Origin: Apostichopus japonicus
Lineage: Eukaryota; Echinodermata; Holothuroidea; Aspidochirotida; Stichopodidae
NCBI RefSeq assembly: GCF_037975245.1
Contig: NC_092580.1
Location: 29,601,501-29,665,500, forward strand
Direction of reading: 5' to 3'
Length of the DNA: 64,000 nucleotides
Shown here one piece after another: positions 11,192 through 22,952 of the stretch; position 1 is the first letter of the stretch, and each line of letters starts with the position of its first letter. The notes beneath the pieces are model-generated. The model was given only the letters and a program-made list of their open reading frames with translations. It did not search any database and was not told the origin of the DNA. A program made the translations under genes and the position numbers.

Positions 11192-12287
11192 CAGGCGCGG
11201 CGGAACGGAAAAATTATTGGGGGGGCTAATGCGTGGAGATTATCTAAGCGGAGCGCCACCATCGGTTGGCGCGGGGCGTACAAGAAAATTTTGGGTTTTT
11301 TCAAAGCCCCAGATGGCCGGAAACGGCACTTCCCGAGTGTTTTATGCTGCGAATACCTAGCCCTAAAATATGGGTCTCAAGCCTGCAATTTCTCAGATTG
11401 CACGTAAAAGTCTGTAAAAACATTGTAATTTGTATATTCGATGGTGTTTTAAGAGGGTAGCTATTACTCGTAGTGTACTCGCAAAGACGTTATTGAGTGT
11501 AGTAAGGGCAGTGGCGGAGCTAGGGGTATTGGTCAGGGGGGCAAGAATGGTCTGTAGGGGCGCTTTCGACACTATCTAAGCGGAGCGCCACCACAGGTTG
11601 GCGCGGAGCGTACAGAAAATTTTTGAGTAAAGTTACTCCCTAGATTGCAGGAAATGACCCTATCCGGGCCTTGCTAATTTGCAGATAAACGGAGAATAAA
11701 TAGGTGTCGTCGCCATTTTGTTGGAAAATTACACCAACAGAATATGACAAATGTCAATAGGTATATGAGAGCGCAATAAAATAGTCAATAATCGCGAATA
11801 AGTTCAAAGTAGTGAAAAGCTGAAAATGGCGCCAGCAGTCCATTTGAGTCCGTCAGGAGGGGGGGGGGGATCCGCCCCCTGACTGTATATATGGACGCTC
11901 CGCCACTAAGTAAGGGGATGTTGGAGAACTGGCTGAAATGAGGCAAGTCATTGGCCTAAGACGAAGTTGTGTTACGCTTACCGGTACTCACACTCACTGC
12001 TTCCACTTTTCACGGGGCGTGAAGACGCGGTTGGGGTTACAATGTGGTCTATAGCCAGGGGACGGGCCGAGGGACCAGGGTCCCCCAGCAATTACTAAAA
12101 TTATTACACCTATATAGTATACGTGTGCATCGGACAGATCGACAAGTATGCATTGAAAAATGGGCAGATGCACGTTTCGGAGCCTTGGTAAATATTGGGG
12201 GGGCTTATCATGCATTAGCCCCCTCAACTTTTTCATTGGGGGGCTGAGCCCCCCCAAGCCCCCCCCCCCCCGGTTCCGCCGCCACTG
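11192..12287 (+). mobile_element. hAT-like element with a nested insertion, TSD CCCTACCC
   Basis: Ends CAGGCGCGGCGGAACGG and CCGGTTCCGCCGCCACTG are inverted repeats with two mismatches and a one-base gap. CCCTACCC is present at 11184-11191 and 12288-12295. It carries the subterminal block ATCTAAGCGGAGCGCCACCA near its left end. A younger element (11509-11908 with its own duplication) is inserted in it; without that the host copy is about 690 bp. Confidence 0.9.
11509..11908 (+). mobile_element. Nested hAT-like MITE, 400 bp, TSD AGTAAGGG
   Basis: It is a second copy of the family at 8655-9030, starting CAGTGGCGGAGC and ending GCTCCGCCACTA; the last base is mutated from the expected G. AGTAAGGG occurs at 11501-11508 and 11909-11916. 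It lies inside the element at 11192-12287, so it inserted later. Confidence 0.92.
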
Positions 12288-12587
12288 CCCTACCCCCTTT
12301 TTCAAAACAAGTAATAAATATTAAGTTCTTTACAGGCTTCCTTACAAAAGTAAAGCGATGATTATCGGCATATCGCCGCCACCAATTCGTTGTAAGAAAT
12401 ATTGCAAAATGGGTAGAGGGAATGCAGTGCACATTTCGTGGAACGTGTATTGTATGTACGCTTATTGGTAATGTGTTGAATAGCCTGGAGGAGGGGGATG
12501 CCCCAGTTCTGATGCCAATCATTGTATCTCGGTCATTTTTCATCCAATTTCCACAATTTCAGCCAAAAATGTTAGGAAATATTTTAG

Positions 12588-12690
12588 ATAATACTATTTT
12601 AACATAAAATACACCCCCCAAAAAAGTTTTTTACTATTGGTATAGTATGTATTCCACAATATGCTATGTGAGGACGTAATTTGCATAAAT
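12588..12690 (+). repeat. Diverged direct repeat, left copy (partner 16869-16980)
   Basis: ATAATACTA, TAAAATACACC, AGTATGTATTCCA and TAATTTGCA occur in the same order as in 16869-16980, with moderate divergence by eye. The pair flanks the inverted-repeat-bounded region 12728-16860 in direct orientation. Confidence 0.7.
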
Positions 12691-12727
12691 GTTCTTGTTA
12701 CAATCCCTTTTTCAACCAATTTCCAAA

Positions 12728-15700
12728 TAGGCCATCAGCTGAAGCTCAAAATGTGGCTGTAAAATCAGTTTCGTTCCAGCAACACCGGGTCTAGATTTTT
12801 AATGCATTTTGGGGTAGTTTAATGCATCACAAACATTATATCAAAAGTTCTCCAGAAAATTTCCTGCAGTATTTTTGTAAGAAACCCTTGAAATTGGGTA
12901 TGTTATGTAGACATTACGTGCTACGATGCTATGTATTAGGAACACATGTGCTAACGTTAGATTTGGTACAGTGGTGCATACATACCACTCTTTTCTTATA
13001 TGTTAAATTACGACTGATATATTTTTTTTGTATAATAGTTGGGTCAGGGTTACAAGAATGGTGGAAGAGGATTCTGGTCTAAGGGTCAGTGAGGGTTGTT
13101 TTCAGGCATTACAAGTTGTGCCCCCCCCCCTCCATTTTCGCCAAAATGGTAAAAAATCACATTTTCAACTTTGAAATATGAAATACAATTTTTGCACATT
13201 ATAACTTAAGGGTTTTAATTATAAATATGTACCACTTTTAATAAACTCAGATATAATGCTTTGTAATAAATCAAATATTTTTAGATTTTCCCCCTATGTT
13301 ATGAATGCATTTCGTCTGTGCATGTATGCGTAAATATACACATATAATGAAAAGTTCCTCTCCATAATTGTTACACTCCCCATCCAAACTGTTTTACAAA
13401 TGCGACCCCCTCCCCCTCTACTTTACATGTAGCTAAATCCCTAGTTACAATGAGATGTACCAATGCTCCAAGACCAGTGAGCTATTTCTTTTGTATAAAT
13501 CAATATATAAGTTGGCACACTAAGACGTCATGGCATATCGTAGATGTGAAATAAAGTTATAGTCGGTATATATCCGTTACCTTAGTACTCTTTCTACAGT
13601 CTCCTGCAAAACTAGGTACTTTCTCCTTGTTACTGAAACGACATGTTTATAATTCGTATTCCTGCAAAAAGAGTTTCCAAGGGAGTTAACGCATAAAAGA
13701 AAAGGTCGACAAGGTTTCGAATGGTATTTTGAATAATAATAGTTCTATATTCTACAAATAATATGAATAATAAAGGTGAATGGTACAAATAAGTGAATAA
13801 CGAAGACAGTTAACTTAAGCCCCAGATATAAAGAAATAATGTATCTATTAAGACTGGGTCGATACACTCAATGGTGTAGTAGAGCTGGGCCTTTGCGATG
13901 ATTCAAGATACAGGTTCTTCATCAAAAGGCGCGGTGCGGAATTAATAAGTGATTAAAAGTTCATCCAAGGACAGTTGTACTAGTCTTAACAGTATCCACT
14001 TCAATTCACTGCATGTAAGTCCGATATGGTATGGAAAAGGGAAAGTCTATTCCGTAGTAGAGGTGAAGATAATTAGATGAAATAAAAGTCACTAAAGACT
14101 TGAATATCCTTCAGTCAAAACTTGAACAGATGCACAGAACATATTAACAATATGAATAAAACAGGTAACGAAATGTTACGGCAAACAATAAAGAACCGTG
14201 ATATTGGAACAGGGTCAGGGGCGATGGTTCCCCAACAACAGTATATAAACCTTTGACTGGTTTCAGGACGCGGTATTTGCGTCATCGTCATCAGTAAATG
14301 TAGTTGTGAATATGCAAGAGGTAAAGCATGCCCATAACACCCTCCTCCCCCTCCCATCCCCTGTAAAAAAAAAGTGTGATTTGAAGAAAATGTGGATATT
14401 TATCAAAGGTGTCTGGTAGGTAGGGTAATCTACGTAAAACTACTAATAGCTAAAATGAATATATGAATAAGATCATGTTTACTGGTTCCTTTAAACTCTG
14501 GGGAACAAAATAATGACAACATGACTTTGAAAAAGTTAACCCTCTGCACAAACTTCAAACTTGATTAAAATTTCAGACTAAGATATCGAGATTTAACACC
14601 ATCACAGTTCATCCTCCAAATCATCTTCCCCTGCATCAACAATCTCAACATCTTCTTGGAAGTTGCTGCAATTTCTATATTTACATAGGTCTGTACACGG
14701 TAGTTGTGCATTCATTCAGGAACATCTTCATTTAAGACATTTGCCAACTCTACAGCTACTGCTGACACACTGAAGCAAAACATCTGGGTCAGGTGGCTTC
14801 GTCATCCAAGTGATTATAAGGTCATCATTTTCAAGTTTACATCCATGTCCCTCTGGTGAGAGTGCATCAATCCTTGGCTGCAATGCCCTACTGTGAATAG
14901 CAGCCTGGTTGGTGCAGCGCTTAACATGCTGGATCAGAGCATCTTTTGTTGGTGGTAAACTCTGCTCTGAGGAGGAGATGAACAGAACACCTTGTACCAT
15001 GAAATTGGATATTTTTGAGTCTCACATTTTATGATGGGGTACCAATATAATTACAATTCAGATACAAATATGTTGCAAATTTCTTTAATAATTTCAATGG
15101 AAAGATTAACCTGATATATATTGCATCTCAAAGCGTTTAGAGAATTTTTTAATTTTCCTTGGGGGAGGACCCCCATATTCCAAAAGTCCTAGATCCACCC
15201 CTGAACACTCAATGAACCACACATTGAAGAGAGTACTTTACCTTTCAAGATCTGTATGTCTTCCTTGTCAAGAATTGTATCTAGTTTCTTCAACATAGAG
15301 AGTGGTACCTCACTTCAATGGCAACACGGTCTTTTCCTCTAATATTCATAAAATCTGGGCTCATCTTTTTTCCGCTCTGCAGCTTGTCGAAGCAATACCT
15401 TAATAAAATGAAATAAAAAAAGCAAATTGTTTTGCATTTTCTGTTGATCAAAATGTAAGTTTGAACAAATAAGAACTAAGACAATTTTATTTATATACCA
15501 TGTGATCTGCTCATCTTCTATGGACAAACAAAGACACATTCAAATTTTGCAAACCAGTGTCATGCAAAAAAGAATTAAAACAGGCTTTTTTTGACAGTAC
15601 AGTACATTATCTCTTAATGTTATGGTTTAAATTATACAGTGGTAGATTATATCTGTTACTAATAATAAAGGAGACAGATACTTGTTCATTTTGGTAAAGC

Positions 15701-16860
15701 TAGACAGGCTGACCATAAGACCTTGCAAACCTAACCTTATTGCACCTTTGTTACACTTATTTTTCTAACTAATATAATATCTCTATCATTCAAATAAAGG
15801 GCCACAGTAAGAAAACTATGAAGCCTGTATTTAACACTTAGGCTAGTGCCCCAGATGGAGAATTTGAAACAAATTTCCGTTCCTACCACCTTATAACAAA
15901 ACAAATCAGATGACCATGCCACTAAGTAATTATATTATGTTCAGGTCCAACACTGTGCCCTTTGACTTGGATTCTATCCCTTAAGAGCAACTGATCTTGC
16001 ATTATGCAACTTCTCTTAACACTTCAACTATGCCACAGAAGTACAAGTAGAGTCGTGTAGTATGCTTAGGCTTACCTCCATCGAAAGTCTCTGCCTGCTG
16101 CAGCTTGTCCCATTTGCAACGCCTAGTAATGTATTGTTTCTTTTCCCACATATAATAAATTGAACAGGCAATACACCAGAGCTTCTGCTTGGTTTCCTCG
16201 ATCTTTTCCGTCAATTCTTCGTTTAAAATCATATGGGGTCTCCTCTGGAACTGTCCGTTTTCTTGCAGCAATGTGCTTGCTATCAATGAACCGCCTGTAA
16301 CACTTATCGTGGAACCCCATCATACTATGCTGTTGAACACACGCTTGATCGTAGTAGGCCATGGAGTAATCAGTAGTACGGCGATATCACTGTCTCCGCC
16401 GCTGAGATTAAGCCAATCTTTAGCGCAGGAAGTAACTTTATTCCATCGTTTATTCGTCAGTGCCTTGAATGCTTCAAATTTTACAGATTCAATGTGCACT
16501 GAGCACTGTAGATTTCCGTGTGTCGGAGACTAACTAGCGCCCGTGGGAGCCGCCATGTTTGTTGTTTTCTACAAAGATTGCACACAGAACTCATGGCTCA
16601 TTGGACAATTCATATCACATGGTACAGATATCTCACTGGCGCACAACTTTTGAACGTAAAACGGCAGGTTTCTTAACATTCGCAATAAAAAATATAGTTC
16701 GATCTTTCGAGCGGAATTGCAAAAAAACTGCAAGAAAGTACATGGAGAACTTTTGGATCATTAATCTTAGTTAATTTATGTATTCAATGCTGTAGAGAAA
16801 TTTTAGACCCGCAGTTGCTGGAACGAAACAAGCGAATTTCGACCTTCAGCTGATGGCCTA
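12728..16860. mobile_element. Possible 4.1-kb inverted-repeat element containing a decayed gene
   Basis: The left end TAGGCCATCAGCTGAAG is mirrored exactly at the right end (CTTCAGCTGATGGCCTA at 16844-16860). Weaker mirrored similarity continues inward (GTTTCGTTCCAGCAAC / GTTGCTGGAACGAAAC, then GGGTCT / AGACCC). If the terminal TA is a target duplication, the layout would fit a Tc1/mariner-like element, but this is speculative. The only coding material seen inside is the minus-strand pseudogene at 14728-16556. The rest (12.8-14.7 kb) shows no gene. Confidence 0.45.
14728..16556 (-). pseudogene. Decayed gene of a marine-invertebrate family of unknown function
   Basis: The start sits in ACAAACATGGCGGC at 16556. 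The reading frame begins MAAPTGAS, meets TAG at 16530-16532, then continues in the same frame (SPTHGNLQCSVHIE ... NKRWNKV). Frame changes near 16.35 kb and 16.2 kb are needed to read GFHDKCYRRFIDSKHIAARK and then TKQKLWCIAC ... QQAETFDG, which ends at a good donor (16076). Further pieces are LLRQAAERKKDEPRF plus RGKDRVAIEVRYH (exon about 15242-15398, again frameshifted) and DALIQHVKRCTNQAA ... SSSCRVGKC (14728-14966, acceptor CTCCTCAG). The HDKCYRRF, AETFDG and ALIQHVKRC-like motifs recur, as I recall, in uncharacterised predicted proteins of corals, molluscs and echinoderms, often in many copies. The middle of the protein is missing. Stop, frameshifts and deletion together indicate a pseudogene. 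Confidence 0.65.
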
Positions 16861-16868
16861 AAAATAAG

Positions 16869-16980
16869 ATAATACTAATTTCACATTAAATACACCAAAA
16901 ACAATAAGGTTTATTGCTATTGCCAGTATGTATTCCAAAATAAGCTATTTGGGACCTAATTTGCAAATTTGCATAGATAA
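16869..16980 (+). repeat. Diverged direct repeat, right copy (partner 12588-12690)
   Basis: It has the same ordered blocks as 12588-12690 and begins nine bases after the right inverted repeat ending at 16860. Confidence 0.7.
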
Positions 16981-16989
16981 TTCGCCCAA

Positions 16990-19000
16990 ACTTAGTGAAA
17001 ATTATCAGATGTGAAATCAAAAATTTTTACCTTTTACATTGATACAAAGATTCTTGTACAAAATATTCCTCTGAATCAGTGATGTAAGTTGAGTCAAAGA
17101 AAAATCACTTTCTGCTGAAACTAAACTAGGTCACACTGGCGACAAGGCTATTGAGCCCTGTCGCACACCTCAACACAGGGATGAGTTATTTAGACGCACC
17201 CTATAAGTATCGTGGGGAGGCGGAGAGGGTGAGTAAATGGTCATGCACCAAGAATGACAGAGTAATGATGTTCATACGAGCTGATGCCGCCACTTACAAG
17301 TGGCGGCATCCATTCGCCATTTTATACACCACTCTCTGTACTTTGATCTGACTTCCTTCCCCTTCCCCTTCCCGCCCCTAACTTCGGTATAGATGTCGCT
17401 AAAATATTAAGGAATTGTAATGACACTTTTCGACGGTACTGAATACATGTGTTTCATTATGGTCAACACCTATACGTGTCAACATAACCGGTACATAAAA
17501 TGACTGGCATTAACTTGCGCAGAGCACAATTCGCAGTAAATTATTTCAACATAGCTGAAAAGAGAGGTGTTGGTGGGTGGGGGGGGGGGTGTAGAAATGT
17601 GGGTAATAATTGTAGAGCGGAAGAGAAAGGAGACTTTTGCGGACAAATGAGTGTTGTAAACAAACATCACCAGATATGCGTCATTATTTTTATAATATTA
17701 TTTTATTCGTCGGAAGAAAGGCGGAGGAAACCAGTGTAAACCTGATTGGGCAGCCAGTTGGAACAATTTTTTAATGCTTTTCTTATACAAAATAATACAA
17801 AGCTGTTAGCAAGCTGCTTATCCACTAAAGAGCCTGTGTAAGACAATGTGTAAAAGTAAGTGGGTCTGACGTTTCGATCCCAGCAGGATCTTCTTCCGAA
17901 GCTGAGTATATACCTCTCTAAACTGTCCTCCCTTATCATGCTTCGAAGCACTCGTACTGACAGTTCCTAACCTTCATCTCATAGAAACATTATATTCACT
18001 GCTCGTACTGACACTACGAGTGCTCTGGAAGCGGGACATGGCAGTACATTATAGAAAACAATGCCCCAACTGGGGAAGATTGGGCATACTACAGGTACGA
18101 GCAGGTTATTATATGAAATCCAAGATTAAAACTTTCACTGATTCTAGATAGTGAGACAATAAATACAGAAAGAGTCATTTGCAATGTAGAATTACGAATC
18201 AACTTTGCGCTTCGGATGTATCAAATCAACACACAACCTATAATTCCATCTTTCTCAGAATGCGGTCAAAGATTTCTTGGGGGGGGGGGGGCGAAAGGGG
18301 AGGGGCCTATGGTGGGTGAGTCTCTAAGGGGGATCCGCCGAAAATTGTGGTCAGTAAAATTCGAACGGAAACTGACTAAAATATGAGCTCTCGATCGGTC
18401 AAAGAAAACCGACATTAAAGTCCCATTAGAAGTGTACGCGGTTGCGGCCATATAGTTCATGAGTGCAAAAACTTATAATGTAAAAATTTGAGGAAGATGG
18501 CGATGGGAACCGAATACATTCCCCCCTGAAACTGACGGGATCAATAAATCGATCATTCCCGATTGATGTCAATACAGTAATTATAGTTCACAACTTTTGT
18601 GTTCATGTGTAAATGGGCGAATCACGTAAATGGTAGATATAAATATGAGCCACCATAGGGGGGGGGTGGGGTATAAAAGATTAACGAAATGATGTTTGCT
18701 CTTGTTATCTGACTGGACGATGATTCGAAGATATTTCCCGGGTACCTTCCAGAAAAAAAATGCCAAAATTGTCAAGAAATGGGCAAAGGTAAAAGAGAAA
18801 TCATGCACTGTTAGGCTACCTATCCCGTAAATGATATGTTCTAGCACAGTGATAGTTGCAGTATCTTTCATTTGTTCAAGGAAACGTTATCTGTATCTGC
18901 TGACTATTCGTGATTACGATTACCCAAGTCGTTATCCGGAGGTGGTATATGCTTCCGAATAGTCGGTTCTAGTATAGCTACACACTGATATAGCATGAAT
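16990..19000. other. Intergenic sequence, no gene seen
   Basis: It holds G runs near 17578-17590 and 18279-18291, the hairpin motif at 17862-17905, and an inverted pair AGCACTCGTA / TACGAGTGCT about 70 bases apart (17945-18034). No coding exon was recognised. Confidence 0.55.
17862..17905 (-). repeat. Interspersed hairpin motif GATCCTGCTGGGATCGAAAC
   Basis: On the minus strand the sequence reads GAAGATCCTGCTGGGATCGA then AACGTCAGACC. GATCC/GGATC pair as a stem followed by GAAAC and GTC. A relative is at 55335-55364. The stem plus GAAAC resembles stem II and the adjoining core of a hammerhead ribozyme, as carried by some Penelope-like and other retroelements, but the essential CUGAUGA core is not present. 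It is best read as a fragment of an unidentified retroelement. Confidence 0.5.
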
Positions 19001-19007
19001 CTTTACG

Positions 19008-19754
19008 CAGGGGCGTAGCGAAGGGTTTTTTGCTGGGGGGGGTGTGGAGACTTTGATTTGCCGACGGATCTGGAAGTGGTGACTGAAATGGGGGAGGGGT
19101 CTAAGGGGAGGGGGTGTTCCCCTCCCCTTTGGCAAATTTTTTAGTTTTGAAACGTCCTTAGATGCAATCTGGTGCATATTTAAGTCAAATTTGATTTGCC
19201 GACGGATCTGGAAGTGGTGACTGAAATGGGGGAGGGGTCTAATTTTTAGTTTTGAAACGTCCTTAGATGCAATCTGATGTATATTTTAAGTCAAATTTGA
19301 TTTGCCGACGGATCTGGGAAGTGGTGACTGAAATGGGGGAGGGGTCTAAGGGGAGGGGGTGTCCCCCTCCCCTTTTGAAAAGTTTTAGTTTTGAAACGTC
19401 CTTAGATGCAATCTGGTGCATATTTTAAGTCAAATTTGATTTGCCGACGGATCTGGAAGTGGTGACTGAAATGGGGGAGGGGTCTAAGGGTAGGGGGTCT
19501 ACCCCTCCCCTTTGGAAAAAATAGTTTGAACGTCCTTAGATGCAATCTGGTGCATATTTTAAGTCAAATTTGGCACGGAAGAAGCTCCCGTTCTCCTTTT
19601 TCTATTCAGCTTTCCTTCTTTCTTCCCCTTCCGCTCTCTTCACCTTTTCTCCTTTTGCCGACAGACCCAAAATTTGCCGACAGCGACCAAATTATTGGGG
19701 GGTGTGACACCCCCCACACCCCCCCCCACACCCCCCCCGCTCGCTACGCCCCTG
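19008..19754 (+). mobile_element. Left member of the composite: hAT-like MITE with about four internal repeats
   Basis: Terminal inverted repeats are CAGGGGCGTAGCGA / TCGCTACGCCCCTG. Internal units of roughly 100-140 bp start TTGATTTGCCGACGGATCTG and carry the self-complementary GGGGAGGGGG...CCCCTCCCC. Four appear here against two in the right member, which explains the 747 versus 461 bp lengths. It ends in a C/T-rich segment (TTCTTTCTTCCCCTTCC) shared with the other copy. Confidence 0.9.
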
Positions 19755-20070
19755 AGTACAAGGCTCTAATCGTGATTACGAGTACAAATTAACGAGGGAC
19801 AGTATGAATACAGGCAATCATGCTAAAATACGAATACAGGGCTCTAATCGTGCTCACGAGTACAAATCCATGAGGGTGAGTATGAACACCGCCACTCCTG
19901 CTAAAATATGAGTACAAGGCTCTAATCGTGCTTACGAGTACAAATCCATGACGGAGAGTATGAATACAGGCAATCATGCTCAAATACGAGTACAAGGCTC
20001 TAATCGTGATTACGATTACAAATTAATGAGGGGGAGTATGAATACAGGCAATCCATGCTAAAATACGAGC
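19754..20070 (+). repeat. 78-bp tandem repeat, about four units
   Basis: Units start GAGTACAAGGCTCTAATCGT at about 19754, 19832 (variant), 19910 and 19988. Each contains ACGAGTACAAAT and GAATACAGGCAATCATGCT. The array begins directly at the right end of the left MITE member. A short related piece (GATTACGAGTACAAAG) occurs near 40511. Confidence 0.9.
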
Positions 20071-21227
20071 ACGAGAACGGATTCACTACAAGTTTGTTGT
20101 GAAGCACAATTATGCAAGAAATTTAGTTTAATTAAGTAAATTCGTAGTTAGAAAAAGTACATTTAAATCGAGACTACACCGGTCCCAAGCGTGGGGGGGG
20201 GGGTGGGGTGGGTAGAAGATAGTATAGCACAAACTTGAGTGTACACCTAATTTATATATAGCCAAATATGCCTCAAAATACATCTTTGGACGTATCAATT
20301 GTTTTTGTTCGGGTGGATGGGAAGAAGATCCTTGAGACTCGGCTTCACCGGCCTCAGGACCACACCCCCATTTTATAAAAACCCTTGGGAACGCCCCTGT
20401 GGGTATATTTAGTGCAATGCATATTCATTAATTTTACAGTGACAAACATGTATAGTAAAGTGAAACGATAAATTACTCTTCGAAAAAGCCTAAAAATAAA
20501 GTAAGGCTATAAAATAAAATTTCTAATTCCTTTAATTGATACTATAGAAAACTACGGAGCTCATCACAAGTATAGATATGCATGCATAGATGTGCATTCA
20601 TTCTTATGCATATTCGACAATGTACTTCCTTATTAAGTTGGTTTATTATGTACTATAGAGATTGCTTTCGATTTGTTACATTTGAGTTGATTACTTAAGT
20701 GTTTTTACATCGATAAAGTAAAAGTAATACTGAACTTGACTACATCAATATTATCACGAAAAATAGACTTTTTGCGATTATTCAAACGTAAGCAGAAGCG
20801 AGAACGTGTTTCACCTATACATTATTGCCGTGTTTGCAAAAGTACACAGAATAATATGTAAATAACATTAATAGAATCATAAGAGAGGGAAGGGGGTCCT
20901 ACAGACCATAGTCAACATTGGGAATTTTGACCTCGATCGGTGCCCGGGGTAATATTGGCCATATTTGGCTTCGACGTTTACCGAAACGGAAATTACCTGC
21001 GGAGGTGGAAACTGGGGGGAGTCTGGAGGAAGTGAGTAGAATTCTAAGGTTGGGGGGTCACAGTTACGGAACGTTGGCATGGGGGGTACCTTAAACGCTT
21101 CTCATACAGAATGATCGTCATGGAATACAGCAAACTCCTATAGGCCTATTTGATAGAGCTCATAAAGGATTTGATGAGGTGGTTATTAGTAACAAACGGA
21201 ATAGGCTACGTATGTTAGGACTTTATA
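20071..21227. other. DNA enclosed by the composite element
   Basis: No coding sequence was recognised. It includes G runs at about 20192-20202 and an orphan right terminus GGGAACGCCCCTG near 20388-20400 of another MITE. The rest is AT-rich. Confidence 0.5.
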
Positions 21228-21688
21228 CAGGGGCGTAGCGAAGGGTTTTTTGTTGGGGGTGTGGAGAATTTGATTTGCCGACGGATCTGGAAGTGGTGAC
21301 TGAAATGGGGGAGGGGTCTAATTTTTAGTTTTGAAACGTCCTTAGATGCAATCTGATGTATATTTTAAGTCAAATTTGATTTGCCGACGGATCTGGAAGT
21401 GGTGACTGAAATGGGGGAGGGGTCTAAGGGGAGGGGGTCTACCCCTCCCCTTTGGAAAACTTTTAGTTTTGAAACGTCCTTAGATGCAATCTGGTGCATA
21501 TTTTAAGTCAAATTTGGCACGGAAGAAGCTCCCGTTCTCCTTTTTCTATTCAGCTTTCCTTCTTTCTTCCCCTTCCGCTCTCTTCACCTTTTCTCCTTTT
21601 GCCGACAGACCCAAAATTTGCCGACAGCGACCAAATTATTGGGGGGTGTGACACCCCCCCCCCACACCCCCCGCTCGCTACGCCCCTG
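21228..21688 (+). mobile_element. Right member of the composite: hAT-like MITE with two internal repeats
   Basis: It is the same family as 19008-19754 and nearly identical in both end regions. It has identical termini and the same C/T-rich right segment, but only two internal units. Confidence 0.9.
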
Positions 21689-21939
21689 TCTTTACGGTAA
21701 GACAAGTATCACCGAATTTGAAAACTTCACATCTTCTCCATACAAAAATGTCTGAGGAATAAAGTTTTGGAACTACAGATGCAGACAATTTTCCCCAGCA
21801 AACTGAGTCAGTTTCTTTGTAACGAGTCATACAACGAGATACAGCTCTGAGCAAAAACGATCTGCACATAATAGAGGGCGAACCAACAAAACAACACTGT
21901 TCACAAAACCGTCAAAAAGTTATCGTGGATAGTCCATGC

Positions 21940-22020
21940 CTCGCCGTTCATTGGCTGTACTCAATTTCTATGAGTGGCCCTTATCAGCTGGTGACGTCTA
22001 ACGGACTTTACTCGTGATAA
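21940..22020 (+). promoter_or_regulatory. Candidate promoter region of gene B
   Basis: An inverted CCAAT box (CATTGGCT), a GATA-like CTTATCAG and a CRE-like GTGACGTC lie within about 60 bases, 1.0-1.1 kb upstream of the first coding exon. A putative 5' non-coding exon could end at a GT near 22250. This is motif-level support only. Confidence 0.25.
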
Positions 22021-22952
22021 TGTTATCTGGAATCACATTTTATTTACTCATTGGACTTCATATTTATCTGACGTAAGGCTAATTTACGGTTACCAAGAAA
22101 AGTCAACGTAGTCTACCGTATGTTGCAATTTGACCATAGTTTAACGAGCTATTGTGTTTCTGCAGATTTGGCGAATTTGGAAGATCAAATGTATGTCAAC
22201 TTGAACTTTGGAGGCTGCGGTGGTCGATGACATCGGTGACTTTCTTGGTAGGAAAGACTATTGTACTTTTTTAATGCTAGATTTGTAGTATACTTGTTGA
22301 TAATACTGTACTACGACCGCAGGATTATTACGAGCATAAACTGAAACAGACCCCGAGATTTTTAATCAAAGTGCATAATCTTCGCAAGTGAAAGATGTCG
22401 AATTCATAACCGCCTGTTAAACAAGATATGTAGGCCAATATAAGTTAGCTCAGAGTGTATGGTAAGCCATATTTCATTAAAATCACCTTAGGGAAGCAGG
22501 CGTCACAGGCCTAACTTTTAGGTAGGCATAACTTATTAATAAGTAAAGCCTAGGATAGGAAGTGATTCAAGAACGATGAATGCAATTTGACCGAGGCTAG
22601 GAGTAGAAATTTGCCTTATACTAGCCACAATGTTAGGCCAAGCAAGTTTATTTTCTAACGACCCGAGTATTTTCTACCCAGACAGTTAATTATCAGTTTA
22701 AAATTATAAGCTATTTCAAGGCAGCAATGTGAACAGTAACTTCCACTATTAATATTAGTAGTATAAGTTTTGAATATGGGCCTAGGCCTATAGTATAGGT
22801 GCCTGCATAGCCTAGACCCTGGGTCTAATTTAAGTTGTATTTTTTCACACATTGATCTTTTGCACATTTATACTTCCCATCTGATTTTATTTTAAAAATC
22901 CACAATATTTGTTAATGAAAATAATGTTTAACACATCTTTTTGTCACAACAG

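Larger units (their letters stand above)
19008..21688 (+). mobile_element. Composite hAT-like structure: two same-orientation copies bracketing 1.47 kb, outer TSD TCTTTACG
   Basis: The whole block starts CAGGGGCGTAGCGAAGGG and ends GCTCGCTACGCCCCTG. TCTTTACG occurs at 19000-19007 and 21689-21696. It contains two complete-looking elements of one family (19008-19754 and 21228-21688). Their inner flanks (AGTACAAG after the first, ACTTTATA before the second) do not match each other or the outer duplication. The simplest reading is that the pair plus the enclosed DNA moved or was joined as one unit. Confidence 0.85.

Noticed and set aside
15121-15205. Right end of a MITE (GATCCACCCCTG near 15192-15203)
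   Set aside because: It resembles a terminus of the CAGGGG type, but no left partner or duplication was found; too little to annotate as an element.
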